A stretch of DNA of 63,707 bases from Collybiopsis luxurians FD-317 M1. Lineage: Eukaryota; Basidiomycota; Agaricomycetes; Agaricales; Omphalotaceae. The stretch spans positions 218,904 through 282,610 of the forward strand of contig KN834810.1 of the NCBI GenBank assembly GCA_000827265.1, given 5' to 3'. This document shows positions 1 to 11,544 of this stretch, one piece after another (positions within the stretch are counted from its first letter, which is position 1; the number at the start of each line of letters is the position of its first letter). Under the pieces are notes generated by a model. It had not been told where the DNA came from, did not search any database, and saw only the letters and a program-made list of their open reading frames with translations. Made by a program: the position numbers and the translations under genes.

Positions 1-208
1 CTAGCGATAGGCCTTTGGACATGTGCCGTGACTCATCCAGCACACTATATCTGAAAAGTCACATGCTCAGATTGCTCAAAATCTGTTTTGCAAAAATGAC
101 CTGATTACTCAATTTGGAAAAAATTAAAATGCTTATATCTCAAGAATGAGGCACTGTGGGAAAAAACTGAGACCCCCCCCCTTATAATTTAATGGACTAT
201 ATACTTGA

Positions 209-310
209 ACCCCTAAACCCTAACCCAACCCCTAACCAACCCTAACCTCTAACCAACCCTAACCCCTAACCTACCCTAACCCCTAACCAACCCTAAACCC
301 TAACCTAAGT
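209..310. repeat. Degenerate interstitial telomere-type (CCCTAA) array
   Basis: About 100 bp made of CCCTAAC, CCCTAAA, CCAACCCTAAC and CCTACCCTAAC variants. The vertebrate and filamentous-fungal telomere unit is TTAGGG/CCCTAA. Imperfection of the units and the location inside a TIR element argue against a living chromosome end. Confidence 0.7.
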
Positions 311-338
311 TCCTCCTAAGGTTTGGCAATGTTTCGGA

Positions 339-388
339 CACCTCTCTAGTGTTAGGGTTAGCACTTGTGCTAACCCTAACAAGAGGTG
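339..388. repeat. Telomere-motif palindrome (hairpin)
   Basis: TGTTAGGGTTAGCAC (350-364) is followed after two bases by its perfect reverse complement (367-381). The outer heptamers CACCTCT (339-345) and AGAGGTG (382-388) also pair. The sequence can form a hairpin or cruciform built around two TTAGGG-type units. Confidence 0.75.
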
Positions 389-488
389 CCCTCAACATTG
401 CTTTATCTGTATTTTGCAAAACAACATGCTGGCTCATCACTGTGAGTGTTAGATGAGTCATGGCACATGACCAAAGGCCTATCGCTAG

Positions 489-3400
489 CCTTTGCAAAAC
501 AGTCTACAACACATATCAGGGTTTTTTGCATTAGCTTTACTGGATCTGGTGTCTCGACGCCAGACCTTATCCATAATCTGAAGGACCATTGGCGGTATCT
601 CAACCCCAATTCAAAATCCTCCAATACAACCTCAAAGCCAAAGAACCCTGATGTAGCTCTTTCCACTGACTCCCATATGCAGTCCAGCAATGGCTTCCAT
701 GGTTGTGGTCGTGGCTGAGGCCGAGGTGGAAATCACAATGGTGAAGGACGCTGATGTTACAACTGTAACAAGCAGGGACATATCTCAAAAGACTGCCCAT
801 TCCCGTGTAAGGAGAAGAAGGATACTTCTAACAGGAACAGTCAGTCAGGGGGAGGGAATAAGGATGGACAGGCCAATATAGCCAAGGATGATTTTGCTTA
901 CTTCACCAGAGGCTCTGACTCCAACTCAAATCTTAGTGATTCCAATGTGGACGATCTATTCAAAACTTGTAGCGCTGCTTCTGCTGACACCGATCTCAAT
1001 GACCCCTTGTTTGGTCTTGCCGATGAAGACAATGACGGACCACCGCCTCTTGCTCCTGTCTCCAATTCTTCTGATGACAATGAACCCCCATCCCTCCAAC
1101 CTGTCTCTGACTCTGATGACTCTGACAGTGAATACTATGCTCACAGGAGCCCATGCTATCCCTTTCGGAGAGCCGCTCTAGACTGCGCTGAAGCATGTGC
1201 TGAACTTATGCTCAAGTTATATCATTGGGATGCCGAAACTGACATATGGTATGATCAGTCCATCTACCACAAAGCCTGTGGAACTCTTGAACCTACCTGT
1301 GTGGTAGCCGCTGACACAAATCTCTGTGATGTCTATATCTCTTCTGATGAACTTGCTCTACTCGATTTGGCAAATCACGTTACTCCAGAAGATGAGAGCC
1401 GTACCTTTATGCACATCCTGGACTCAGGCTGTACGAAACATATATCCCCCAATCTGTCACTCTTTGAGAGTATCGAGCACTGTCTTCTGAGGCAATTTAA
1501 CACTGCCAACAAGACATTCTTTGAAGCTACTCACTGTGGAGAGGCTTCCATTCCGATCCAGTCCAATGATCTCATGCTACCGAACACTCTCTATGTTCCT
1601 GAGTTAGCCAACACCCTCATTTCTATCAGATGTCTTGATGATGCTGGATACACTGTCACCTTTGGCAATGGGAAGGCCGAGATCAGATACAAAGATGGCA
1701 CACTCATCAGCACCATACCCAAATCCAATGGACTATATCGTATTGTCAGCACTGAGGAAGCTGATGCCGCTGTTGAGATGCTCACCTTGGATGAACTCCA
1801 CCGACGCATGGGTCACATCTCCCACCGAGCTGCAGAAAATCTTGTCCATGGAGGTTTTGTCAATGGTGTTGCTTTAGAGAGCAATGACGCACCACAATGC
1901 GAGACATGCATCTTTGCCAAGATGTCACGCAAACCAGTTCCGAAGGTGCGCAAAGGGGAGTGTGCTAAGGAATTTGGTGAACAGATTCATTCAGATGTTT
2001 GGGGACCGGCAACCGTCGAATCTAAAGGAGGAAAACGTTACTTCATCATGTTCACTGATGATCACTCCTGACTCACTCACCTGTTCTTGCTCCATGCTAA
2101 GAGTGAAGCTTTTCAAGCTTATGTCCAATATGAATCCCTTGTCCGTAATCACCTGAAGGCCGTTATCAAAATCTTTCACTCCAATGTTGGTGGAGAATAT
2201 GTCGATGAAGAATTCAAGACTCACCTGAAGAATCATGGTACTGTCCACCGCTTCACTGTCCACGACACTCCTGAAGAAAACGGCGTAGCTGAACGGCTCA
2301 ATCTTACACTCCTTCAATGAGTCCATGCCATGCTACACAAAAGTGGTCTGCCAAGGTCACTCTGGGCAGAAGCGCTCCACCATGCCATTTGGTTGAAGAA
2401 CTGCACCTCTACTAGTGCTCTCAGTGGAAGGACACCGTATGAAGTTGCATACAAATGAAAGCCAAACCTGGCTAACGTTCCAGTGTGGGGTACTGAAGTT
2501 TTTGTCTTGAAGAAGAATCCAGCCAAGCTTTATGTTCAGGCTCAAATTGGACATTGGACAAGGTTCAACAATGGTGAAGAGCATTACGAGGTCAGCCAAG
2601 GGCACAGAGTTTATTGGAAGGATACAAAGACAGTTACAGTGGAGAGGTCTATTATCTTTAGGAGGGAGGAAGGAAAGATAAAGGGTTTCATCGAAGAGGA
2701 GGAGAGTGGTATTGAAATTGAGGGGGAGAGGAACAACTCACTGGATTCCAATTCCAATCCCAACACAGCCACACCAGCGCCTGACCTGGAATCTGCTCCG
2801 GAACTCGCTCTACCAGAAACCCACGATGTAGCTGCTTCACCACCAAGTAGTGAAAGCTCCAGATACTCATGACATCATCATGAAATCCACAAAAGCCATG
2901 ACATCATGAGCTTTCCTCCCACTCCTGTACCAGCTCCACCTTGCCGCAGTATGAGGGAATGACATTTACCCTCCAGATATAACCCAGACCTTTTATATGG
3001 CATCCAGAATACTGCTCCCACGGTTACTCCACCAGCCATTCCGGAAGATACAACTGCCAAACAAGCCCTCCTTGCTGACATTTCTCAGACTGAAGGCCTG
3101 GAACCGGCAAACCTCACTGAGGCTAGACATTCCGTAGATTGGCCAAAATGGGCTAAGGCCATAGAGGAAGAATTAGAAAATCTGCAAGAGCGCCATACCT
3201 GGGACACTATCGATACGCCGGCTCATGCCAATTTAGTTGGTACCAAATGGGTATTTCGTATCAAGAAGAACGCTGAGGGCTGCATTGAGCGCTATAAGGT
3301 GCATCTTGTTGCTCAAGGCTTCACTCAGGTTGAAGGTATTGATTTCTTCAAAACCTATGCTCCCGTTGCCTGCCTCTCCTCTATCCATGTTTGTCTTGCC

Positions 3401-4681
3401 TTAGGCACCCAGCTCAATCTTGAAATTCACCAAGTTGATGTAAAAAGTGCATACCTCAATGGCGATCTCATCGAGAATGAAGAAATCTACATCAAACATC
3501 CTCCCGGCTACCCTCTGTCTCTGACACCATCCACTACATGCTTGAAGCTCAACTGTCCTATCTATGGTTTACATCAAAGTGGCTGTTACTGGTATATCAA
3601 GTTTGGCACTACAATTAAGGCGCTATTGGGGATGGAACATTGCGATGTGGATCACGCTGTCTTTTATAGACACAAAGACGGCCAGCTCATTATTATCATT
3701 TGTGCAGTTGATGATCTGACAATTCTTGCCTCTTCTCCAGAGTTGATCGAACTAGTGAAAACAAAGCTCCGGGAAGCTTTCACTATCACCGATATGGGCA
3801 AAATTCACTGGATCCTAGGGATTGAAGTCAAACGCAACTGCGCCGCTCATACCATCTCTCTTTCCCAAAAATCCTACATCAACTCTATCGTTCGCCTATT
3901 CAAGCTCGAGAACTCTCATCCATCTGCAATTCCTCTCGATACCCACAAATGTCTATCCATCATGCAATGCCCACAGACTCCCGCCGAAGCTGCTCTCATG
4001 CAGGACATTCCGTATCGTACCCTCATTGGGAAGCTTATGTATGCTTCTATCGGAACTCGAGTTGACATCGCTTTTGCTGTCCACACCTTATCTCAATTTC
4101 TCACCAATCCTGGAATGGCACATTTCAATGAAGGATAGTGCACGATCAAGTATCTCAAGGGTACTAACAATTGGGGCATCATCTATGGACTCAAATCCAA
4201 CGACGCTACAGGATGGGTTGATGCTGATGGAAATATGGCTGAGGACCGCCGCGCCGTTACTGGTTGGGTCTACATTATCAATGGTGGAGCTGTTAGTTGG
4301 GGATCACATTCCCAAACCCTGGTCACTCTCTCCACCGCTGAATCTGAATATGTCGCCGCTACCAACACTGCCAAGGAAGGCCTTTGGATTCGTTCATTCA
4401 TTGCTCAAATCTTTGAGCCCACCTTCACACTCATTTGGAACCCAACCATTCTTAACTCCGACAACCAGGCTGCTATCACTATCTCGAAGGACCATCAGTT
4501 CCATGGTTGTACCAAACATATCGATGTGCGATATCACTTCATCCAGTATATTATTGAAGACGGCAAGATTATTCTCATATACTGTCCGACAGAGGAAATG
4601 ATTGCAGACTCACTGACCAAGGTGCTGCCCAGCGCTAAGGCCAAACACTTTGCTGCAGGATTTGGACTTGGTCCAGTTTGA
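489..4681 (+). pseudogene. copia gag-pol polyprotein, disrupted
   Basis: Visible parts in order: gag end with a CCHC knuckle (CYNC...GH...DC, about 755-808); aspartic protease DSG (1421-1429); the pre-integrase zinc segment with H..H and CETC (about 1795-1930); integrase with HSDVWGP, TDDHS and ENGVAER; reverse transcriptase with VDVKSAYLNG and a CAVDD box in place of the usual YVDD; RNase H ending at the stop 4679-4681. In-frame stops occur near 706, 752, 2069, 2318, 2456 and 4136. Most are TGA where the copia family usually has Arg. In the integrase core the usual S-D-x-G-G-E is S-N-V-G-G-E, so the second catalytic Asp is lost. Dead by stops and by active-site change. Confidence 0.88.
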
Positions 4682-4688
4682 GGGGGAG

Positions 4689-5047
4689 TGTTGAATTATA
4701 TGCTTACGCCTCAGATGCTAATTCCTATACAAACATGGACACAAGTATGTTACCGCATAAACACATATAGCTACCCGAGTACTTTCCGACTTGCTCTGTT
4801 CACTTCCCACAGTATATATATATGTTGATACCCTTACCCTGCTGCCTCAGATGCTTTGACTATCTCGTTCAGGCTCTGAGGCAAGTACCTACATTTCTCC
4901 TATGTTTACCTTTACTTACAGTACAATAGTCTCTGCCATTTATTACAGGTAATACAGACGCTTTGACTATCTCGTTCAGGCTCTGAGTCTCTGCCGTTTA
5001 TTACAGATCCCCTGAGCCAACTTGAATGACCGAATACTTATTCAACA
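4689..5047 (+). mobile_element. 3' LTR of the copia element
   Basis: The LTR opens with TGTTGAAT directly after a polypurine tract (GAGGGGGAG) and closes with the exact inverse ATTCAACA, giving 359 bp. A TATATATATA promoter-like run lies at about 4812-4822. A 33-bp unit (4848-4880) is repeated at 4955-4987 with one mismatch, and a 19-bp unit (4930-4948) at 4988-5006. The expected 5-bp target duplication (ACTTT at 5048) cannot be confirmed without the left end. Confidence 0.85.
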
Positions 5048-5326
5048 ACTTTATATTCAATATGTTCTATTCTATATATCCCATAATTCAGTTATATCAC
5101 AAAAAAACCTTAGCTCATCATGGTACAGCCCACTGACCTATTTTCACCCACCTGCTGACCTCTTTTCAACTACTGGCAGGGTTACTTTGATCAGTATGCC
5201 GTCGGTTATATACCCTAAGATTTCACACAGCTTATTGCTTTTTTATTGTATATTACATACTGAAAACATTTATCTAACCACAACAAATATATGTAGTACT
5301 TGTCCAGTTATGGCTTGATCTACTCT

Positions 5327-8300
5327 CTAATATCTGTCTTGATATGCTTCAAGAAGCTTCTCAGCTTCTTGCACTTTTCCATTTTGCCTATAAATAGAAG
5401 CAAGATTGGTTATTGAAATCAAAGTATCAGGGTGATGCTCTCCATGTATTCTATTGTACAGCAAAATCGCCTCCTCTTGGAGCTTCTCAGCTTCAGGCAG
5501 TTTGCATTGGCGCCAATAAGTAACAGCAAGATTGGCCATACAATTCAAAGTATCAGGATGGTGTTCCCCAAGCACTTCTTTGGACAACCAAAGCATCTCC
5601 TCTTGCAATTTCTCAGCTTTCTGCAGCATCCCAGACTGCTGGTAGATGGCAGCAAGGTTGGTCATGGATACCAAAGTGTTAGGATGGCGCTCCCCCATTA
5701 CTTGTTTGCGAAGTAGAACCAACTCTACTTGGAGCTTCTCAGCCTCCTGTAGGTTTCCACGGTCCCTGTAAGTGGCAGCAAGCTTGGCCATGCATATTAA
5801 AGTAAGAGGACTATAGTCTCCATTTGTTTGTTTAAACAGCGAAAGTATCTCCTCTTGAAGTTTCTCAGCTTCTTCCAGTTTTCTGCGGTCCTTGTAAATG
5901 GCAGCAAGGTTGATCATAGAATGTAAAGTATTAGGGTGGCTTTCCCCAATTGTATGTATGTGCAGTGAAAGTATCCTCTCGGCAAGTTCCTCAGCTTTCC
6001 TAAGCTTTCCACACCTTCTGTAAGTAACAGCGAGATTGACCATGCAGCTCAAAGTACGAGGATGGAGTTCTCCAAATCCTTGTTTACAGAGTAAAACCAC
6101 TTTTTCGGCAAGCTCTTCTGCTTTATCCAGCTTTCCATTCTCTCGGTAAGTGGCAGAAAGATTGACCATGGCATTCAGGGCATCAAGGTTATGATCTCCA
6201 AGTGCTTGTTTGCGTAAAATAAGCACTTTCTCTTCAAGCTTTTCCGCCTCCTGTAGCTTTCCATGAAGCCTGTAAGTGGCAGCAAGATTGGACATAGCAT
6301 TCAAGCTATTGGGATGATACTCTCCAAATTCTTGTTTGCATAGAAAAAGCAATTTCTCTTCAAGCTTCTCGGCTTCCTCCAACTTTCCAACATGCCAGTA
6401 AGCTGCAGCAAGGTCAGCCATGGTACCCAAAGTACCAGGATGCTTCTCCCCATATAATTGTTTGCGTACTAAAAGCACCTGCTCTTCAAGCTTCTCAACT
6501 TGTGACCAGTAACCACAACCTGCAAATATTTCTGCCATGCATATTCGTGCATAAATGGTAGGAAGATTTTCCCACTGGATATGATTTGCATGCATTAGCA
6601 AATGTTTTCGGAATAAATAATCCTCTTTTGTCTTTCCTAAAGAAGTTGCTCGTGCAAGCAGTAATACCACTCCCATGCCCAGGTCAGTCTGTTGCAAGGC
6701 TATTTCATGGGCACAATTATGAATGACAGAGTGCAACATCAGAAATTTTTTACTGTAGTCATATGAGGCAAGGGATAATTGACACAATTCATCAATACTT
6801 TTCTGCAGTATACTATCTTTTGAAAACAAAGACAGAATTTTCTCCATTTTTCTTCTGCCTGGAATATTCTCTTCAGTCTCAGTGAAGTCGCAACCATTGA
6901 AGGAAGTTGCACATAAGAAAATGTCCACGGGAATGGCGGTAGGATGTAAAAAGCTACAAATCTGGATTAAAAGCTGCGTTGGCTCACTGAGCTTTTCAAA
7001 ACCCAGCATAAAAGTACTGAATACAGTTCTTGAGTATCTATCCAGTGATTTGATTCTGTATTCCAGAAGATTTTTCCTTTCTGTCTCGAACCGAGACAGA
7101 TGATCATTAAGGCCACAGGTTGGACTTGCTTGAATATATGCCCCAGCTGTGGAGACTGCAAGAGCTTGACAGCTCACAGCATTCACAATTGCATGTACTA
7201 CGTTCCTATTCTTCTCAGAGCTCTCCTGATGTGCATGTTTGAGAAGTAGCTCAATGGCATCATTGTTATCAAGGTCCTCAAGGTCGATGTGACAACTGGG
7301 AGATAGTACCAGTTGTGCTGTTTCCTTGAGACGGCTTGTGACAATAATGTTGCCGTGATTACAGACTGGAATATAATTTTTTAAAAGGACTTTGCTGTCA
7401 TCTGCATTGTCTAAAATGCAAAGCCAGTTCTGCTGCAAGTTTGCCAGAAAGTCCTTGACAGCTTCCACTTCTTCGCCTACACCTGCAGCCCTGCCAAGGT
7501 TTTTAAAGCCTTCGGCAAGGGTAATATCAGAGTTGGCATTGAAGAACCAAATATTTGAAAATCTAGTTAAGTCATGAGCAAAATTTGAATAGTTCTTTAT
7601 ATGCAACTGCCTTACCTGGACAAATTCTCTGCCACAAATTTTAATGCCACCTGAGTTTTGCCCATACCACCAGATGACACAAGAGTGACAACTCGCTGTC
7701 TCCGCTGCAAGACTGATTTCACACCCCTGACAAGCTCCTTTACTTCTTTCCAATCTACCGAATCAGAAAGCTGAAAAGTCCCATCTGAGCGGTTTTTAAA
7801 TTTTCTTGATTTGTGCTTGTGATGAGGATAGGTATACAGAGCCATTCTGGAAGGTGCTCTTCCAAAGACAGAGACGGATCCATGTTTTCAAGAACCATTA
7901 TGGCATCCAATGAGTCAGGTTGCGGTTTGACCCAAGCTTTGTGAAGGGCTTCTACTGAACTTGCATCATAAACTTTTGCATGACACCTACTGCCACTCAT
8001 TAGTTTGTATTCTAGGTTTGAATCATAGACTTGCCAATTTATATGATCTTCGATAAATTTTGCTAGTTTATCTTTTTTTGAACTGTAAAGGGTAGCAACT
8101 GGTGGTGAAAATATTTTTGAAATCCGGGCAAGTACACTCTTTCGTCCAACAAAGTATTGACTCGGGGCAGGGCAAATGAGGACTTTTGAAGTCATCTCTT
8201 TTTCACCCTTTCCATCATTCGAACAGTCGGCATCATTGTTCGTCGCGGCAATTTGACTTCCCTGGAAATTATAAAATTCCCCACCGTTGATGTTCAAATG

Positions 8301-8480
8301 TTGTGCCCCAGAAAAGAAAGCGCCCGACATGGTGATATTTCCAGAGTCAACTGCTGTTGGTTCTGAAGGCAGTTGAGTGGATGATATTATTCTGCCTTTC
8401 ACTAGGTTTTCATTGTTGTTCCTCTCTGTAGAACCATGTCGCAGGAGTCCGTCCCAGTTGAGTGCTCTCGTCTTAGCCAT
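5327..8480 (-). CDS. NLR-1: STAND/NB-ARC ATPase with TPR tail, frameshifted
   Basis: Start ATG 8480-8478. The N-terminus has a Gly-Gly motif (HLNINGGEFYNFQG). Next comes FVGRKSVL, then a segment that mimics an NTPase core but lacks its P-loop (VATLYSSKKDKLAKF, later DAIMVLENMD and ILITSTN). An intact core follows: VVTLVSSGGMGKT (Walker A), WLCILDNADD (Walker B) and IIVTSRLKE (sensor). A 53-bp intron (7563-7615, GTAAGG...AACTAG) joins VAENLS to RFSNIWFF. The C-terminus holds nine G-E/D-x-H-P-type TPR units of 42 residues (KLEEAEKLEE...GEYHPNSL). Between ILITSTN and TFQLSD the frame changes by one base near 7775-7790 with no usable intron, so this is a frameshift or a sequencing error. Family knowledge: such proteins are thought to act in non-self recognition or cell-death signalling. 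The role here is inferred. Confidence 0.78.
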
Positions 8481-9246
8481 GACAAGCGAGATGGGGGTTG
8501 TAATGGAAAGATATCAATCCGTTGCCTTGTTTTTAAGTACCTGTACGTTGCACAGGTTTAGAGGTAACCGGCGTCTCTACAAGTTGGCTCATAATGCTGA
8601 TTATGTTCACCAAGGCTACGAGCCGTTTTGATTTGAAGTATGACAACGATATAGTCCAAGGCTTACTTGTCAATGTTCATTGTCCCTTGTAATTACATCG
8701 ACTATCCTCAAGTTTTTGCAAAGCAGCTGAGTTATGTGCCGCCTGATGAAGCTTTACCCTGTCTATACTGACTTTTACTGGTGTAGTATATGCTTGCAAG
8801 CGCTGCATCCATATATATCATTCAGCAACAACGGATGGCAGGGTGTCAAGCGGCCATCGAGTGTCCCCATTCAGGTTGCAAGTGATGCGAAGGCTAGAGC
8901 CCAGTTCGAAAACGGAGCTCATAAAACTTTTCAGGTGAGGGCCTCGCTCAGGCTCCGGCTCGATGTAAGTAGATCGAAAATCGAAAATTAATATTATGTC
9001 TACAGTGCTACATCCCGCCGTAAAGGAGAACCCACTCTGGTTCGAAGAGTCATCGATGCAAGTATTCGCAGACACCGGCAGACGAAGATATTGCCAATTG
9101 GTCGCAAATAATTGAACCTCATAGAATAGCGTTGAGAGAATTATCCAGTCCATTCAAGCCGATTTGACCCCAGTCATGAATGAATGTTTTATTCCTGTTA
9201 AAAATTTACATTGGAGTCGTTTTATTGCTCTGGCTACAATAGCGAA
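8481..9246. other. Intergenic: NLR-1 promoter and thaumatin-like gene 3' flank
   Basis: No reading frame here resembles a known protein. The right part must include the 3' UTR of the thaumatin-like gene and the left part the NLR-1 promoter. I see no RNA gene and no mobile-element terminus. Confidence 0.4.
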
Positions 9247-10311
9247 TTAAGGACAGAATGTGACTACACAAAAGATTTAAGCATTCCGCTTATCCATGAT
9301 GTCGTACCAATAACACTTACTAGTGAATGCAATATTGCCTTGAGTTCATTCAGTTAGTGTCTGCGTCACTCGTTGGGACGACTAACAAAGACTTACCAGG
9401 ACCGCAGCCTCGAACCTGTTCAAGGTCATTAACAAAACATCAAATATAATTGAATGTCCCTCACCGGTGAGTCGTTGCCACATCCGCTCATGTCCTAAAG
9501 CGAACCCTCACGAGTGAGTCTTAAACTTCTGTGTCATCTACAAAATTACTTACACCGGGCGCATAACCATTCTTACACTGAAAGATAAGCAGAAGGTTAG
9601 AATTGTGTGCTTTGACGACAAAGAATTCTGGAAGCGCGTACTCCGCAGTTTGCACTAGTGCACGTAACGGTATCACATCCCTGAGCCCCAATAGACATGG
9701 ATTGGGTGAATCCTTGGATATTCGAAATATCATAAGCCTGAGCAGTGTATTGCGATCCAGTATCTGCTCATGCCCATGAATACTACGCGTTGTTTCGGGG
9801 TAGAGCAGGTCCTCACCAAGATTAAACTCGGCCATTGTACAGTCTTCCCCCTTTGCCCCACATTTGGCAACTTTAGCAAAGACACGCCCTACCCACTGTT
9901 GGGACGGAAAATCTTCAGCATTTTTTAGGCAAATATGGAGAGGCTTACATCCGCCGGGACAGTCACAGTTGTACTTTTACCAGGAGCGATAGCAGCCGGT
10001 TGAGGACCAGTGAAACTGGCGGCATCAGCACAGCCTATGAATGGGATCGTTGAGCGGAAATTCTCCGTAAGATGCTACTTGTACTTACGAGGACTATATC
10101 CGCACTTTGTGTCCGCAAACACTGGGGTAACAGGATCGGGACATTTGTTGACGAGAGTGAACTGAAAGGGAAAGTGTCGTCAGTCAAAGCTCAAGCCAAA
10201 ACGTTCAGGATTTACAGCGTGACTACCGTCTCGAGAGACAAGCTGCGGAATTGCCCACGTCGAAGTGGTGTAAAGAGCACAAATGGTAATTATGGTCGTA
10301 AATTTCATCAT
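9247..10311 (-). CDS. Thaumatin-like secreted protein, ten exons
   Basis: Exons read from splice signals: 10311-10216, 10161-10089, 10034-9949, 9895-9817, 9763-9642, 9577-9554, 9494-9465, 9415-9397, 9338-9321 and 9263-9247. They total 564 bases, or 187 residues. All junctions are GT-AG and keep frame. The protein starts with a signal peptide (MMKFTTIITICALY) and continues FTLVNKCPDPV, FADTKCGYSPRC, SFTGPQ, WVGRVF, CTMAEFNLD, QAYDISNIQGF, VTCTSANCG, CKNGYAPG, GCGND, GCGPGNIAFTITFCP. These are hallmark segments of thaumatin/PR-5-like proteins, and the mature part has 12 Cys, consistent with a disulfide-rich fold. Fungal members are extracellular and some bind or cleave beta-glucan; that activity is not shown here. 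The last five exons are only 17-30 bases long. Confidence 0.9.
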
Positions 10312-11544
10312 CTTTTCTGGAGATTTGTAGAGATCAAGAACGTCTTCGATCAACGAAGATAGTCTGGGTACTTTGGCGCACGGCACGAAAAGTCACTCAA
10401 GCTGAAGTCGCCCCGTCCCTTTTATACGCTTTTGCGGGAGCGGGAGTAGCTTGAGTTTCATGAAACACAGACTTTGGAAAAGAGACAGCCACTAAAACGA
10501 TCTGTTAGAATGCGTGCGGTGGAGAAAGTCAGCCAAAGATTTTACATAGAATGACGGAAAGAGTCAATTACCTCGCAGCCTCGCCTGTGCACATAGATAT
10601 CAGTTTGACCATCGAAATCGCTCACCGTAATTCCCGAAAACGCGATCATCCGGACTATACAATGTCCATCGTTCAACTCGTTGCCTGTTGGGGATCACAG
10701 AGAATTGCGCTTGAACAGGCTTCACCTTTGCTCGTGTTACAGCCTGACACTGAAATCATTGTGGCTATCCCAAAGCTCCGGATACGGCGGAGAGCAAAGA
10801 GCCTATGTAATATAAGTGTAGGGCGTAGACGGTAACCATAAACACGATCATACCGCTCTCTGGACCCGCTGAAAAAGTTCCTGCGCCAGCCTGAGTCCTT
10901 TACAAGAATATCGATCGATTACAGTGAGATTTTGACTTCCCGCCCGGTTCATGTAAGTACTTCAGTATAAGCTCCAAAATCCCTGTGTTGTTGCCAACTG
11001 CAAGCAGTTTGATAACTCCGTCGAGATACTAGTAATAAGGGTATGCGATGATGATTTTCATTAACAGAAAGGCCGTTCCGCTGGAATCAAAAAAAAAAAA
11101 AAAAAGATGCTCAACGGAATTCTGTCAAGATCCCCCTACTATGGGTATGCAGACATTTGATGACCGGCCAGCGCTGAGGCCTGAGGTCGCGCTCCTGCAT
11201 AGCTTCGACTGATAAAGACTTGCCCGAAACAGACAATACACATGATGTTACTACAGGCTCGGATAAGCTCAATAGCCCAAGAGCATAACATACAAACCAT
11301 ACACACATAAATAATAGATAATACATTGCGCAAAGGGACGGGACTTTGAAAGGAATGCGAACGAGAAATGATTGAATTGAAGGAGAAGGTGTTGTGGTAT
11401 CATCATGATCATCAGAGAAAAAAAAAACAAACTGGAAAAGCAACAACAAAAAAAAGAAAAAACGAAAAGCACATGCATATGTATACGCCCGTCTTCCACC
11501 TGACCAACAGAAACAGATAGATCCGCGTTCTGAGATCTGAGAGC
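10312..11544. other. Intergenic: promoter of thaumatin-like gene and DUF6534 3' flank
   Basis: Apart from the TATA box there is an A-run at about 11089-11105 and a pyrimidine-rich (minus strand) stretch at 11400-11460 just past the DUF6534 stop. The plus-strand frame at 10551-10835 matches nothing I recognise and I do not call it a gene. Confidence 0.4.
10418..10426 (-). promoter_or_regulatory. TATA box of the thaumatin-like gene
   Basis: TATAAAAGG on the minus strand, about 107-115 bases upstream of the start codon. Spacing to the ATG fits a short 5' UTR. No transcript start is visible. Confidence 0.5.

Larger units (their letters stand above)
1..488. mobile_element. Non-autonomous TIR element with telomere-like interior
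   Basis: The first bases, CTAGCGATAGGCCTTTGG, return as their reverse complement ending at 488. The inverted similarity runs for about 37-43 bp (1-43 against 446-488) with a few mismatches. The interior encodes no protein and holds degenerate CCCTAA repeats and a hairpin. Sequence after 488 is copia gag, so the element appears to sit inside gag. The window starts exactly at the left terminus, so the target-site duplication and the true left boundary cannot be checked. The transposase superfamily is unknown; MITE-like is the best description. Confidence 0.6.
489..5047 (+). mobile_element. Ty1/copia LTR retrotransposon, decayed, 5' end missing
   Basis: Order is gag with zinc knuckle, protease, integrase, reverse transcriptase, RNase H, polypurine tract (4677-4688) and 3' LTR. 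This is the copia order, with integrase before reverse transcriptase. The 5' LTR and primer-binding site lie outside the window or were lost with the TIR insertion. Frames are interrupted by several stop codons, so the copy is not autonomous. Confidence 0.9.

Noticed and set aside
209..310. True telomere at the window start
   Set aside because: Units are degenerate, flanked on both sides by inverted repeats, and followed by retrotransposon sequence.
11269..11499. Hydrophobic frames downstream of the DUF6534 stop as an extra membrane protein
   Set aside because: They are out of frame with the spliced gene and come from a T-rich 3' flank.
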